DNA from: an uncultured Ignavibacteriota bacterium
GTDB lineage: Bacteria; Bacteroidota; Ignavibacteria; Palsa-1295
DNA: 64,000 bases
Reading direction: 5' to 3'
Assembly: GCA_903900335.1 (NCBI GenBank)
Contig: CAIUMP010000062.1
Coordinates: 124,001 to 188,000, forward strand
The notes under the pieces were generated by a model. The model did no database searches. It worked only from the letters and a program-made list of their open reading frames with translations, and was not told where the DNA came from. The translations under genes were made by a program, and so were the position numbers. This document shows, piece by piece, positions 9,028 to 16,820 of the stretch; the stretch's first letter is position 1; the number at the start of each line of letters is the position of its first letter.

Positions 9028-9792
9028 ATGACAACCGATTTCACTTTCCAAGACCGAGCCGATAAGAAGAAGTACGTCGAACGCATGTTCGGCCAGATCG
9101 CCCGCCGCTACGATTTCTTCAACCATTTCCTCTCCGTTGGCTTTGATTATAGCTGGCGCCGGCGAGCTATTCAAGTTCTACGCTCACGTTTCCCGAACTC
9201 CCCCACCTCCGCAGGAGGAGGGGGCCGGGGGGTGGATTCCCCCGCGATACTTGACATCGCGTGCGGTACGGGTGATTTAGCATTCGAATCGCTGACGCAG
9301 ATGCCTGGCGCGCAAATCACTGGCATGGATCTCGCCCAACCGATGCTCGATCTCTTTGCGCAAAAGGCGGCGGAGAAACACCTCACGATCACCATCGAAA
9401 AGGGCGACGTGGAAGCTCTGCACTATGCCGACAATTCCTTCGACGGCGCAACAATCGGATTCGGAACGCGTAACTTTACCGACTTGCTCATCGCGTTCAC
9501 GGAGATTCATCGCGTGCTCAAACCGGGAGGCGTCTTCGTCAATCTCGAACTCGCAAAGCCGCGAGCCTTTCCGATGAAGCAGCTTTATCGTTTCTATTTC
9601 GATTCTCTTTTGCCACTTGTGGGGACGCTCTTTTCTCGTCACAACTCCGCATACAAGTATTTACCGGACTCACTCCGCAAGTTTCCCGATCTCGAAGCGC
9701 TTGGCGAAATCATGACCAAAGCGGGTTTCCGCGAGGTGAAGTGGGAGACGCGAACGGCGGGTATCGTGGCAATACACTCTGCGATCAAGTAA
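9028..9792 (+). CDS. ubiE: Demethylmenaquinone methyltransferase (UbiE/MenG) carrying an in-frame palindromic insert
   Basis: Catalyses the SAM-dependent C-methylation that makes menaquinone (and ubiquinone where present). 254 residues. The N-terminal signature (VERMFGQIARRYDFFNHFLSVGFDYSWRR) is followed by SAM motif I DIACGTGDL at 76-84. The conserved DNSFDGATIGFGTRNF and the C-terminal TAGIVAIHSAIK are present. Residues 58-70 (SPTSAGGGGRGVD) are not part of the family. They are encoded by a 39-bp GC-rich palindromic element (9199-9237) inserted just before the motif-I strand, in a likely surface loop, without breaking the frame. The next gene (flippase) starts with GTG directly after the stop codon. 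Confidence 0.93.
   Translation: MTTDFTFQDRADKKKYVERMFGQIARRYDFFNHFLSVGFDYSWRRRAIQVLRSRFPNSPTSAGGGGRGVDSPAILDIACGTGDLAFESLTQMPGAQITGMDLAQPMLDLFAQKAAEKHLTITIEKGDVEALHYADNSFDGATIGFGTRNFTDLLIAFTEIHRVLKPGGVFVNLELAKPRAFPMKQLYRFYFDSLLPLVGTLFSRHNSAYKYLPDSLRKFPDLEALGEIMTKAGFREVKWETRTAGIVAIHSAIK
9199..9237 (+). repeat. 39-bp palindromic element, copy 1 (inside ubiE)
   Basis: Reads TCCCCCACCTCC-GCA-GGAGGAGGGGGCC-GGGGGGTGGAT. Core hairpin is CCTCC-GCA-GGAGG. 36 of 39 bases match the copy at 42926-42964. Two of the three differences are at positions that pair with each other in the hairpin (C9210-G9214 here, T42937-A42941 there), so the pairing is kept. Length is 13 codons, so it preserves the frame. Confidence 0.85.
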
Positions 9793-11397
9793 GTGCTCGA
9801 GCAACTCAAAGCCCTGTCGAAGGAGACGCTGATCTACGGCACGACGACTGTCGTTGGCCGCTTCCTGAATTTCCTGCTCGTCCCCTTCTACATCAACGTC
9901 CTCGACCCGAAGATGTACGGCGTCTCGACCTCGATGTACGCCTACATCAGCTTCATCAATATCATCTACACGCTGGGACTTGAAGCGGCGTACTTCCGCT
10001 ACGCATCAAAGGGCGAAGGGGAGAAGCGCAGTGACAAAGAGGAGAGAGAGTTATTCAGCAGTCCGTTTCTATTCGTACTGATCTTTGGTGGTGTGCTAAC
10101 CGCGATCGCGATGCTCTTCGCACCCCAACTCGTTTGGCTCATCTTCCGTGATCCCAAATCCGACATTACGCCGTGGGTGCCATCGTTAACGCTTCTTCTC
10201 CGAATCAGTGCGGTTATCATACTACTCGATAGCCTCAACGTCATCCCCTTCGCGGCGCTGCGTATTGACCGCCGCGCGAAGTGGTTCGGGGCAATCCGAT
10301 TGACGGGAATTGCGCTTACCCTTGCTCTCAACTTCCTCTTTATTCTCGGGATGCATAAAGGCGTCGAGGGCATCTTCGTTGCGAACCTCATCGCTTCCGC
10401 TGCGATGATGGTGATGCTCGGACCGACAATCTGGCGGCGCTTCGAATTAAAGATCGCGCGGCCCGTGATGAAGAAGCTGCTGCCATTCGGACTCACAAAT
10501 GTACCAGCATACATAAGCGCAATGATGGTGCAAGTCATTGATAGACCGATCGTGCAGGCGTATCTTGGTCTCGCCGTTCTCGGCATCTATCAGGCGAATT
10601 ACCGCATGGGATTCGTCATGATGGTCTTCGTGAGTCTCTTCGAATATGCGTGGCGACCCTTCTTCCTCCGCGAAGCCCGCACCAACGACGCTCGCGCTCG
10701 CCAACTCTTCTCCCGTGTGTTCACCTATTTCATGCTCATAGCATGTCTTGCATTTCTCCTGCTTGCGTTCTTCCTTCCAGAGATGCTAACGGTTCGTTTA
10801 CCGATCATCCACCATGCAATCTTTCAAAAGAAAGAATATCTAGATGGGCTAAGCATCATCCCAGTTATCCTCGCGGCGTACATTTTCCAGGGGATGTACA
10901 CGAACTTTATCGCCGGTATTTATATCAAGGAGCACAACAAGGTGCTACCCGCCATTACGGGGATTGGTGCTGGCGTCAACATTGTGACGAACATCGTGCT
11001 CATTCCGATCATGGGAATTATGGGTGCGGCGTTGGCAACGCTTTTTGCCTATATGGCAATGGCGGCCGCGATCTACCGTCAGTCGCAGAAGGTGTATCCT
11101 GTGCCGTATGATTGGGCGAGAGTGGGGTTGCTGGCGGGGGTTGTACTTTTGGGGTATGTGGTTGAGCGATTGATAACGATGTCTCAAATACTGACAGGCT
11201 CGACCACGCTCCTTCTTCTTCGAGCATTGATATTCGGAGTCGTTGTTCTGATTCTTTTCGCGCGCTTCTTTTCGAAGGGGGAGATCGCAGCGATTCGTGC
11301 GTTGGTGGGACGCGGAGGCAGTCGCGCGAAGCCTACGACACCACTCTCGACGCCGGAGCCGATTGAGCTCAGTGAGGAAAGAAAAGAGGGTGGCTAA
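9793..11397 (+). CDS. Polysaccharide/oligosaccharide flippase (Wzx/MOP family)
   Basis: 534 residues with about 12-14 hydrophobic helices. The start (LKALSKETLIYGTTTVVGRFLNFLLVPFYINVL) is the classic N-terminus of lipid-linked oligosaccharide flippases of the MOP superfamily (PF01943/PF13440). These move undecaprenyl-linked glycan units across the inner membrane. The GTG start directly abuts the ubiE stop. The hydrophilic C-terminal tail (residues ~505-534) is Ser/Pro/Glu-rich and probably cytosolic. The TAA stop lies back to back with the stop of the convergent glycosyltransferase gene, with no base between them. Substrate unknown; the neighbouring glycosyltransferase suggests a surface glycan. 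Confidence 0.88.
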   Translation: MLEQLKALSKETLIYGTTTVVGRFLNFLLVPFYINVLDPKMYGVSTSMYAYISFINIIYTLGLEAAYFRYASKGEGEKRSDKEERELFSSPFLFVLIFGGVLTAIAMLFAPQLVWLIFRDPKSDITPWVPSLTLLLRISAVIILLDSLNVIPFAALRIDRRAKWFGAIRLTGIALTLALNFLFILGMHKGVEGIFVANLIASAAMMVMLGPTIWRRFELKIARPVMKKLLPFGLTNVPAYISAMMVQVIDRPIVQAYLGLAVLGIYQANYRMGFVMMVFVSLFEYAWRPFFLREARTNDARARQLFSRVFTYFMLIACLAFLLLAFFLPEMLTVRLPIIHHAIFQKKEYLDGLSIIPVILAAYIFQGMYTNFIAGIYIKEHNKVLPAITGIGAGVNIVTNIVLIPIMGIMGAALATLFAYMAMAAAIYRQSQKVYPVPYDWARVGLLAGVVLLGYVVERLITMSQILTGSTTLLLLRALIFGVVVLILFARFFSKGEIAAIRALVGRGGSRAKPTTPLSTPEPIELSEERKEGG

Positions 11398-13332
11398 TTA
11401 CGCATTCGCGTGAGTTGCGTAAAGCTGCGGCATTGCCCAACTTGTAACACCCATGTCTTTTGCCATCATCGCAAGCCCTTCAGTCTCAATGTAGCCACGA
11501 TGCGAGTAAGCAGGAAAGATGAGTCCCTGTCTATGAAGATCGGCTTCTACCAACAGGATCGTCCCACCCACGCCATCAACTTGAATGAGTGACTCGTGTT
11601 TGTGGCTGTCTAGGTAGTGTCTTCCTGCGCCAACGGGTGACAAGAAAATATCGCCAACTAAATACTCTGGTTTCTCGGGAGTGCCGGTAGGGTAATCGAG
11701 GATGAACGTATTTAGATCATACGACTTACCGTTTGGCAGCACGGTATGTGGAGTGAGTATGGATTTCTTTGCAGCGAGCAACTGCTGAATGAGATCGGTG
11801 GGGTAGTCAATCATGTCGGAGTCTATCCAAAGCACCCAATCTTGGTCGCGAAGTGCCGAGAATAGGAGCAGATTTCTTGACCTTGCGAGAATGTCTCTTC
11901 TCTGACGCTGAATTTCTGGCGCCCATCTCGGTCCGGGTGGATTGAATCCGAAGTTGCGCTGTGATAATGAGATGGATGCAAACTCCTCTTGCATCAAACT
12001 CGCCTTGGCTTTGAGGAGCTCAAAAGTGCCGTCCGTGCTATCGCCATCCAAAAAACCTAATGAGATGCGGTCATGCGGATACGATAGCCTTTTAAGCAGC
12101 TCAAAATGTTTGTCAATGTTTCGAGCCGCATTTTTGACCGGGGTTAGGATAAGCACCGATGGCAGCAGCGATTCCGCTCTGCTGGCCGTTACGCACATAG
12201 GCAAAGTGGGTGGGGAAAGAGCCGGTTGATTCTGTTGAATAACAGTCCAAACACGTTCTAGTCTTGTCCGCATCGCCTCGCCAACGACCGCCGTATTAAG
12301 CTGTTCCCGAATGGAACGTGCAGCGCGCTCACCTATCGCCGAGGCCCACTGTGGAGCATGAGCAACCTGCAACATCCGTTGGGCAGCTTGCTCAACGCTA
12401 GGTTCGGCCCAGCGGCTTCCCGCTTGGTAGTATCCGCTGTTCTGCTTGAGTTCTGTTAGGGTATAGGGCAAAAGGAGGCTGTTTCCCAATGTCATGAAAT
12501 CCAGATTGCCAGAGTAGCCCGTTGCTATCACCGGCTTGCCGTGATACATCGCTTCGGCCATCGTCAGACCGAACCCTTCGGAGCGGTGAAGCGATACATA
12601 GCAATCGGAGGACGAAATAAGGGAGTGAAGCTCCTGCGAACTCATATCCTGTTCCAAAATGCGAATATCCGCACGGCCCATTCTTGCAGACGAAAGCAAA
12701 CTGGATTCATCTGGCGTCAAGTTCTTGACCTTCAAGAGCAGCGTTGTCGCTGCGGAGGCAACAGGGAAGGCAAGCAGATAGGCACGTATCAATCCAAGCG
12801 GATTCTTGCGCTCGAAATTGCTGTGGCCGTCGAACATGTATAGGAAGACGGTGGCATCATTCGAAATGCCGAAAAATGTACGGTCGCGCAGTGCAGAAGG
12901 GGGTTCGACGACATGCGGCACAACGTGCACGGGTGTGCTCAAGCTCGAAAGGCTTCGCTTCGTGAATTCGCTGGGCACCCAAATCTCACGGAACAGGGGC
13001 GCGACCTGTCGGAAGTTCTCTGGAAGGCTATTCTCAATTTCCCATGCCCAAAAAGCGATGCTCGTGTTGCGCCCCAAGAAGCCAGAATAGTGCTGATAGG
13101 GAGCGGCACCACTCCTAATCCGCATGATAATATCAGGGTTCACATGGAGCAGATTGATCGGGAATCGGCTCTTGGTGACGTTAGGCGATACGCTCTCCGG
13201 TCGGATATCGAGCGTCTCGAAGGGGATATTCGCCGCTGCAAGACCCAGTAAAGTCCCTTGACCTGCGACTCCGATCCCAGTAGGGGAATGTAGAAAACCA
13301 GCAAAAGTGACGCCGGGCAGTGGCGATAACAT
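11398..13332 (-). CDS. Two-domain glycosyltransferase: GT4 + Anp1-like (GT62)
   Basis: 644 residues. The N-terminal half (to ~380) is a GT-B retaining glycosyltransferase of family 4: AFWAWEIENSLPENF, VWVPSEFTKRS-like acceptor-side motifs and the donor-site signature SEGFGLTMAEAMYHGKPVIAT. The C-terminal half (~395-644) matches the Anp1/GT62 type known from fungal mannan polymerase: VLILTPVKNAARNIDKHF, LGFLDGDSTDGTF, RRDILARSRNLLLF, the DxD-like metal site WVLWIDSDMID, and the closing IETEGLAMMAKDMG. The fusion would add two sugars or act as a polymerase in surface-glycan synthesis. The start is ATG at 13332; no signal peptide, so cytosolic or membrane-peripheral. Confidence 0.8.
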   Translation of the reverse strand: MLSPLPGVTFAGFLHSPTGIGVAGQGTLLGLAAANIPFETLDIRPESVSPNVTKSRFPINLLHVNPDIIMRIRSGAAPYQHYSGFLGRNTSIAFWAWEIENSLPENFRQVAPLFREIWVPSEFTKRSLSSLSTPVHVVPHVVEPPSALRDRTFFGISNDATVFLYMFDGHSNFERKNPLGLIRAYLLAFPVASAATTLLLKVKNLTPDESSLLSSARMGRADIRILEQDMSSQELHSLISSSDCYVSLHRSEGFGLTMAEAMYHGKPVIATGYSGNLDFMTLGNSLLLPYTLTELKQNSGYYQAGSRWAEPSVEQAAQRMLQVAHAPQWASAIGERAARSIREQLNTAVVGEAMRTRLERVWTVIQQNQPALSPPTLPMCVTASRAESLLPSVLILTPVKNAARNIDKHFELLKRLSYPHDRISLGFLDGDSTDGTFELLKAKASLMQEEFASISLSQRNFGFNPPGPRWAPEIQRQRRDILARSRNLLLFSALRDQDWVLWIDSDMIDYPTDLIQQLLAAKKSILTPHTVLPNGKSYDLNTFILDYPTGTPEKPEYLVGDIFLSPVGAGRHYLDSHKHESLIQVDGVGGTILLVEADLHRQGLIFPAYSHRGYIETEGLAMMAKDMGVTSWAMPQLYATHANA

Positions 13333-13388
13333 TCTATACGTACGTGGAATAAAAGCTTAAGAGATCGAACTTGCGGAGGAGAACAAGC

Positions 13389-14651
13389 TCACGTCTCGAG
13401 ATAATCCAGATCTTTCCCGAATGTTTCATCCAATCCGCGCAGCGATGCCAGAGCGATCATGATTGCAACGGCTCCGATGATGATCCCCGCATAAATAATC
13501 CCGTTATCTGGGCCATAACTCACGGAGAGATATCCTTTCAGAGATTGGAAGCTGAGCGCGATCGGGACCAAAGAGGCTCTCACGAAATTTGGCACTGTGG
13601 TCGCGACGGTGGCGCGGAGATTCGTACCGAACTGCTCAGCGGCGACGGTGATAAAGAGCGCCCAGTAACCATTCGCGATTCCCAGCAACCCGCAGATCGC
13701 GTAGAATGTCGAGGGAGTGGAAGATCCCTGCAGGAAGAACGCAGACACAAAAAGGCTCAGGGCCACAATGAACATTCCAATCACCTTCTTTCGAGAGCGC
13801 ATGAACTGACTGGTGATGCCGCTCGTCATCCCGCCGACCGCCTGTCCAAGATAGCACCAGAAAACGGCCTCGCCACCGGTGATCGTACCCTTCACACCGA
13901 GAGCTTTGGCAAATTCTGGCGCGAAGGTCATGAGTATGCCGATGAGGTACCAGGTTGGGAGCGCTATCAGGATGCACCGAACATATTTGCCAAAGCGCTT
14001 CCGGTTTGTGAAGAGGCTCAAGATCTGCCCGCGCTTGACGTTCAGCACACTCATCTTGTGGAACATGCCGGACTCCAATACTCCGACGCGAAGCGTCAAT
14101 AGCAAGAACCCCAGTCCGCCGCCGATAAAGAAGCAAGTTTGCCAGCCATAAACCTGTGCGATCGCCCACGCCAGAAGCGCGCCAGCCATGCCGACAGCGG
14201 TGATAAGCGCGGTGCCGTATCCGCGATGCTCTTTCGGCAACAACTCCGAGACGAGCGTGACACCCGCGCCAAGCTCACCGGCGAGACCGATGCCGGCAAT
14301 GAATCGCAGGACAGCGTATTGCTCAACGGTTTGCACAAATCCATTTGCGATGTTCGCGATCGAGTACAGGATGATCGATCCAAATAGCACTGAGAGTCTG
14401 CCCTTCTTATCGCCAAGGACACCCCAGGCAATGCCGCCGATTAGCATTCCGACCATCTGAATGTTTAGCAGGTAGATGCCAGTGTCCAGCAGTGCTGGCC
14501 CCGTCAGGCCGAGTGATTTCAGGCTCGGAACACGAATGATCGAGAAGAGCAGCAGATCGTAGATATCAACCAGATAGCCAAGCGCGGAGACGATCACGGC
14601 GGCGCTGAAGATGCTGCGAGTCGGGAAACGGGACCGGGAATGAACTTCCAT
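13389..14651 (-). CDS. MFS transporter (metabolite:H+ symporter type)
   Basis: About 420 residues with 12 hydrophobic helices. The loop 2-3 signature is GVLGDKKGRLSVLFG. The segment RFIAGIGLAGELGAGVTLVSELLPKEHRGYGTA is characteristic of the sugar/aromatic-acid:proton symporter branch. I chose the ATG at 14651. The frame also has an ATG at 14696, but that leaves only 12 bp to the divergent DUF1569 gene, whereas 14651 leaves 57 bp. That gap holds a TATATTTG box (TAnnTTTG) on this strand. Substrate not determinable. Confidence 0.85.
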   Translation of the reverse strand: MEVHSRSRFPTRSIFSAAVIVSALGYLVDIYDLLLFSIIRVPSLKSLGLTGPALLDTGIYLLNIQMVGMLIGGIAWGVLGDKKGRLSVLFGSIILYSIANIANGFVQTVEQYAVLRFIAGIGLAGELGAGVTLVSELLPKEHRGYGTALITAVGMAGALLAWAIAQVYGWQTCFFIGGGLGFLLLTLRVGVLESGMFHKMSVLNVKRGQILSLFTNRKRFGKYVRCILIALPTWYLIGILMTFAPEFAKALGVKGTITGGEAVFWCYLGQAVGGMTSGITSQFMRSRKKVIGMFIVALSLFVSAFFLQGSSTPSTFYAICGLLGIANGYWALFITVAAEQFGTNLRATVATTVPNFVRASLVPIALSFQSLKGYLSVSYGPDNGIIYAGIIIGAVAIMIALASLRGLDETFGKDLDYLET

Positions 14652-14708
14652 GCAAAAACGCGGTTTAAGTATCGGTACGGATAGTGGAGCCTTCAAATAT
14701 ACGGAATA

Positions 14709-15155
14709 ATGAAAACAGTTTTTGATACTGCGGTCAGAAAAGAGTTAATCGAGCGGGTGAACAAGCTCTCTGCCAAGTCCGAGCGGAAGTTCGGGACAAT
14801 GCGTCCTGACCAGGGAATTCATCACATCAACACCGCCCTGCAAGCGTATCTTGATGAGGTCAAAACAAAGCGTACCGCCAATCCGGTGAAGGAAGCGATC
14901 TTCCGGTGGTTTACATTCTCGCCACTGCCGATTCCACCGGAGCGCGCCCAAACACCCCCGGAGTTCGTTGCTGGTGGTTCCTATAGCATCGAGACAGAGA
15001 AGGGCCGATTTGGAAGTCTGATCGAACGTGTTGGTGCTCTCTCCGCGCAGAAGGATTGGCCGATCAGTCCGGTTTTTGGAAGATTAACAGGAGAGAAGTA
15101 CGGCAAACTGGCGTACAAGCACACCGATCATCATCTAAAGCAGTTTGGAGTTTAG
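14709..15155 (+). CDS. DUF1569 family protein, tandem copy 1
   Basis: 148 residues. Matches the DUF1569/DinB-like helical-bundle family: HHIN near residue 38 and the C-terminal block PVFGRLTGEKYGKLAYKHTDHHLKQFG. Its histidines (KHTDHH) sit where DinB-like proteins bind a metal. Activity is unknown; DinB-like folds are often thiol- or metal-dependent transferases. An almost identical architecture follows in copy 2, 108 bp downstream, so the pair arose by tandem duplication. A weak hairpin (TTTCCCT/AGGGAAA, 15157-15184) lies between them but has no T-tract. Confidence 0.8.
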   Translation: MKTVFDTAVRKELIERVNKLSAKSERKFGTMRPDQGIHHINTALQAYLDEVKTKRTANPVKEAIFRWFTFSPLPIPPERAQTPPEFVAGGSYSIETEKGRFGSLIERVGALSAQKDWPISPVFGRLTGEKYGKLAYKHTDHHLKQFGV

Positions 15156-15263
15156 TTTTCCCTCGACCTAATACGACAGGGAAACTTGAATAACTTCCCT
15201 AATAGCAGATCTGGTCAAACAAGGTGGGAGCCGTGATACATCTCCATTGATGTGAGCGAAATT

Positions 15264-15710
15264 ATGAAAACGATCTTTGATCCCGAAGTTCGGATGGGGT
15301 TAATTGAGCGAGTCAACAGGATAACTGCGGATTCCAGAATCAAGTATGGCTCGATGCGTCCCGACCAGGGGTTAAACCATATCAACACAGAGCTGCAAAT
15401 GTATTTGGGGGACGTGAAGTCTCCGCCGCCCATTGGCATATTGGGTAGAACAGTCCGGAAGCTAAGGACCCTTTCCCCACTCCCGATTCCGCGAGCACGG
15501 ACTCCCATAGAGATGCCACTTGTCGGTGGAGTCACTTACAGCATCGATACCGAAAAAGCGCGCTTCCCGCAACTGATCGAGCGCCTCGCTGGCCAACGCA
15601 AGCAGCAGGAGTGGCCGATTCATCCACTTATGGGTAAATTATCGGCTAAGCAATACGGTAAGCTGGCATACAAGCACACAGATCATCATTTGAAGCAGTT
15701 TGGTGTATAG
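15264..15710 (+). CDS. DUF1569 family protein, tandem copy 2
   Basis: 148 residues from the ATG at 15264. The frame also offers a GTG at 15252, but the ATG aligns exactly with the start of copy 1 (MKTIFD versus MKTVFD). The two paralogues share the opening motif RPDQGLNHIN, the central SPLPIP segment, YSIDTEKARFPQLIERL, and an identical C-terminal stretch of about 17 residues (KYGKLAYKHTDHH... region). The divergence elsewhere shows an old duplication with the putative metal-binding C-terminus under strong constraint. Convergent with the PAP2 gene. Confidence 0.8.
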   Translation: MKTIFDPEVRMGLIERVNRITADSRIKYGSMRPDQGLNHINTELQMYLGDVKSPPPIGILGRTVRKLRTLSPLPIPRARTPIEMPLVGGVTYSIDTEKARFPQLIERLAGQRKQQEWPIHPLMGKLSAKQYGKLAYKHTDHHLKQFGV

Positions 15711-15751
15711 TTGAGTTGGGGGGCTCTTCCAGATTGATTGTAGAGGTCAGT

Positions 15752-16669
15752 TTAGAATTTCTTTCCTAGTACTTTCGCCACCGTCGGCGCAGTCCAGATC
15801 ACAAACGCAGCAAACACGAAACCAGCAAGAACATCCGTCACATAATGATAGCGCAGAAGGACGGTTGAGATGATGAGTCCCGTCCCAAGCGGGAGGAGGA
15901 ACCAGCGAACTCTGGCACGAACATGGAAGGCCGTCCAGAGCGTAAAGAGTGTAAGCATGGTGTGTCCGCTCGGGAAGGCATCGCGGAAGACGGTAAGCGC
16001 TGCGACGCTGCTGGTCATTGTTGCGCTGATGCCTTCCGCGGTGTTCAGCATTGCCCTCATAGGAGTCGTGAGCCAGAGTCCCGGTAATTCTGCTCCAAGA
16101 TTCGCGAACTCGTGAAGCGTGATCCTTGGTCCAATTGCCGGTACGAGCATGTTGCCAACGAATGAAAAGCTAGAGCCATAGACCATCAGCATCCTATAAC
16201 GTTCGATCTCCAGTTCTTTGCGGCGTATGAAGAGCTCGGTTCCCAAAATCAATGGATAGAGATAGTGTGCATAGTAGCAGATCTGGAGAACTTCAACAGA
16301 GAGCGGTGGAATGTGAATATGCTGGTAAAGCCAGCGCGTGGGGTCAGCGCCAGCGAAAAGGAAACGATCGATTGAGATGATGGTGGCGTCAAAATCGTGC
16401 GAGTGCAAATTGCGCCCAACCTGGATCGCAGGTGGGTAGAGGACATAGAGCGCCGGAATGATGTATAGGATGTGTAATAGTCGCAGCCCGTTATTACCAT
16501 ACCGCTCGCGGAGCCAGGGGATGACCATCGCGGCGAGCACGATGCTGGCAGCGCTAATGAATCCTGCAGTACAGGAGTCGCCGCCGTAGAATATTACGAG
16601 CACCGCGAGGATCCATGAGAAGGTAAGCAGGATGCGATCGCCGGCGATGAGGTAGGGGGAGAGGAACAT
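15752..16669 (-). CDS. PAP2 superfamily membrane protein (Aur1/Ipt1-like)
   Basis: 305 residues, about six to seven hydrophobic helices. The PAP2 block 2 FPSGHTMLTLFTLW and block 3 LRYHYVTDVLAG (H-x3-D) are clear. Block 1 is not obvious, which is common in the inositol-phosphorylceramide synthase (Aur1/Ipt1)-like branch. The likely role is a lipid phosphatase or phospho-head-group transferase at the membrane. Second PAP2-type gene in the window besides 3-740. Divergent neighbours: none on the upstream side; typA and its terminator follow. Confidence 0.82.
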   Translation of the reverse strand: MFLSPYLIAGDRILLTFSWILAVLVIFYGGDSCTAGFISAASIVLAAMVIPWLRERYGNNGLRLLHILYIIPALYVLYPPAIQVGRNLHSHDFDATIISIDRFLFAGADPTRWLYQHIHIPPLSVEVLQICYYAHYLYPLILGTELFIRRKELEIERYRMLMVYGSSFSFVGNMLVPAIGPRITLHEFANLGAELPGLWLTTPMRAMLNTAEGISATMTSSVAALTVFRDAFPSGHTMLTLFTLWTAFHVRARVRWFLLPLGTGLIISTVLLRYHYVTDVLAGFVFAAFVIWTAPTVAKVLGKKF

Positions 16670-16710
16670 AGGTTGACGGGTCGTCGATTCTCGTTTGTGG
16701 ATTAGGCAGC

Positions 16711-16761
16711 CAAAAACAACACCCTGTCAAGAGAAGTGCTTAACTTCCGCTTGACAGGGTG
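16711..16761 (-). terminator. Rho-independent terminator of typA
   Basis: 12-bp perfect stem (CACCCTGTCAAG / CTTGACAGGGTG, 16720-16731 and 16750-16761) with an 18-nt loop. On the minus strand it is followed by TTGTTTTTGG. It lies about 60 bp past the typA stop. Confidence 0.75.
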
Positions 16762-16820
16762 CTTACGAGAATCTACGGGAGGGACCAATCTAGGTCTCCC
16801 TGAAGCATGATATTTCTTAC

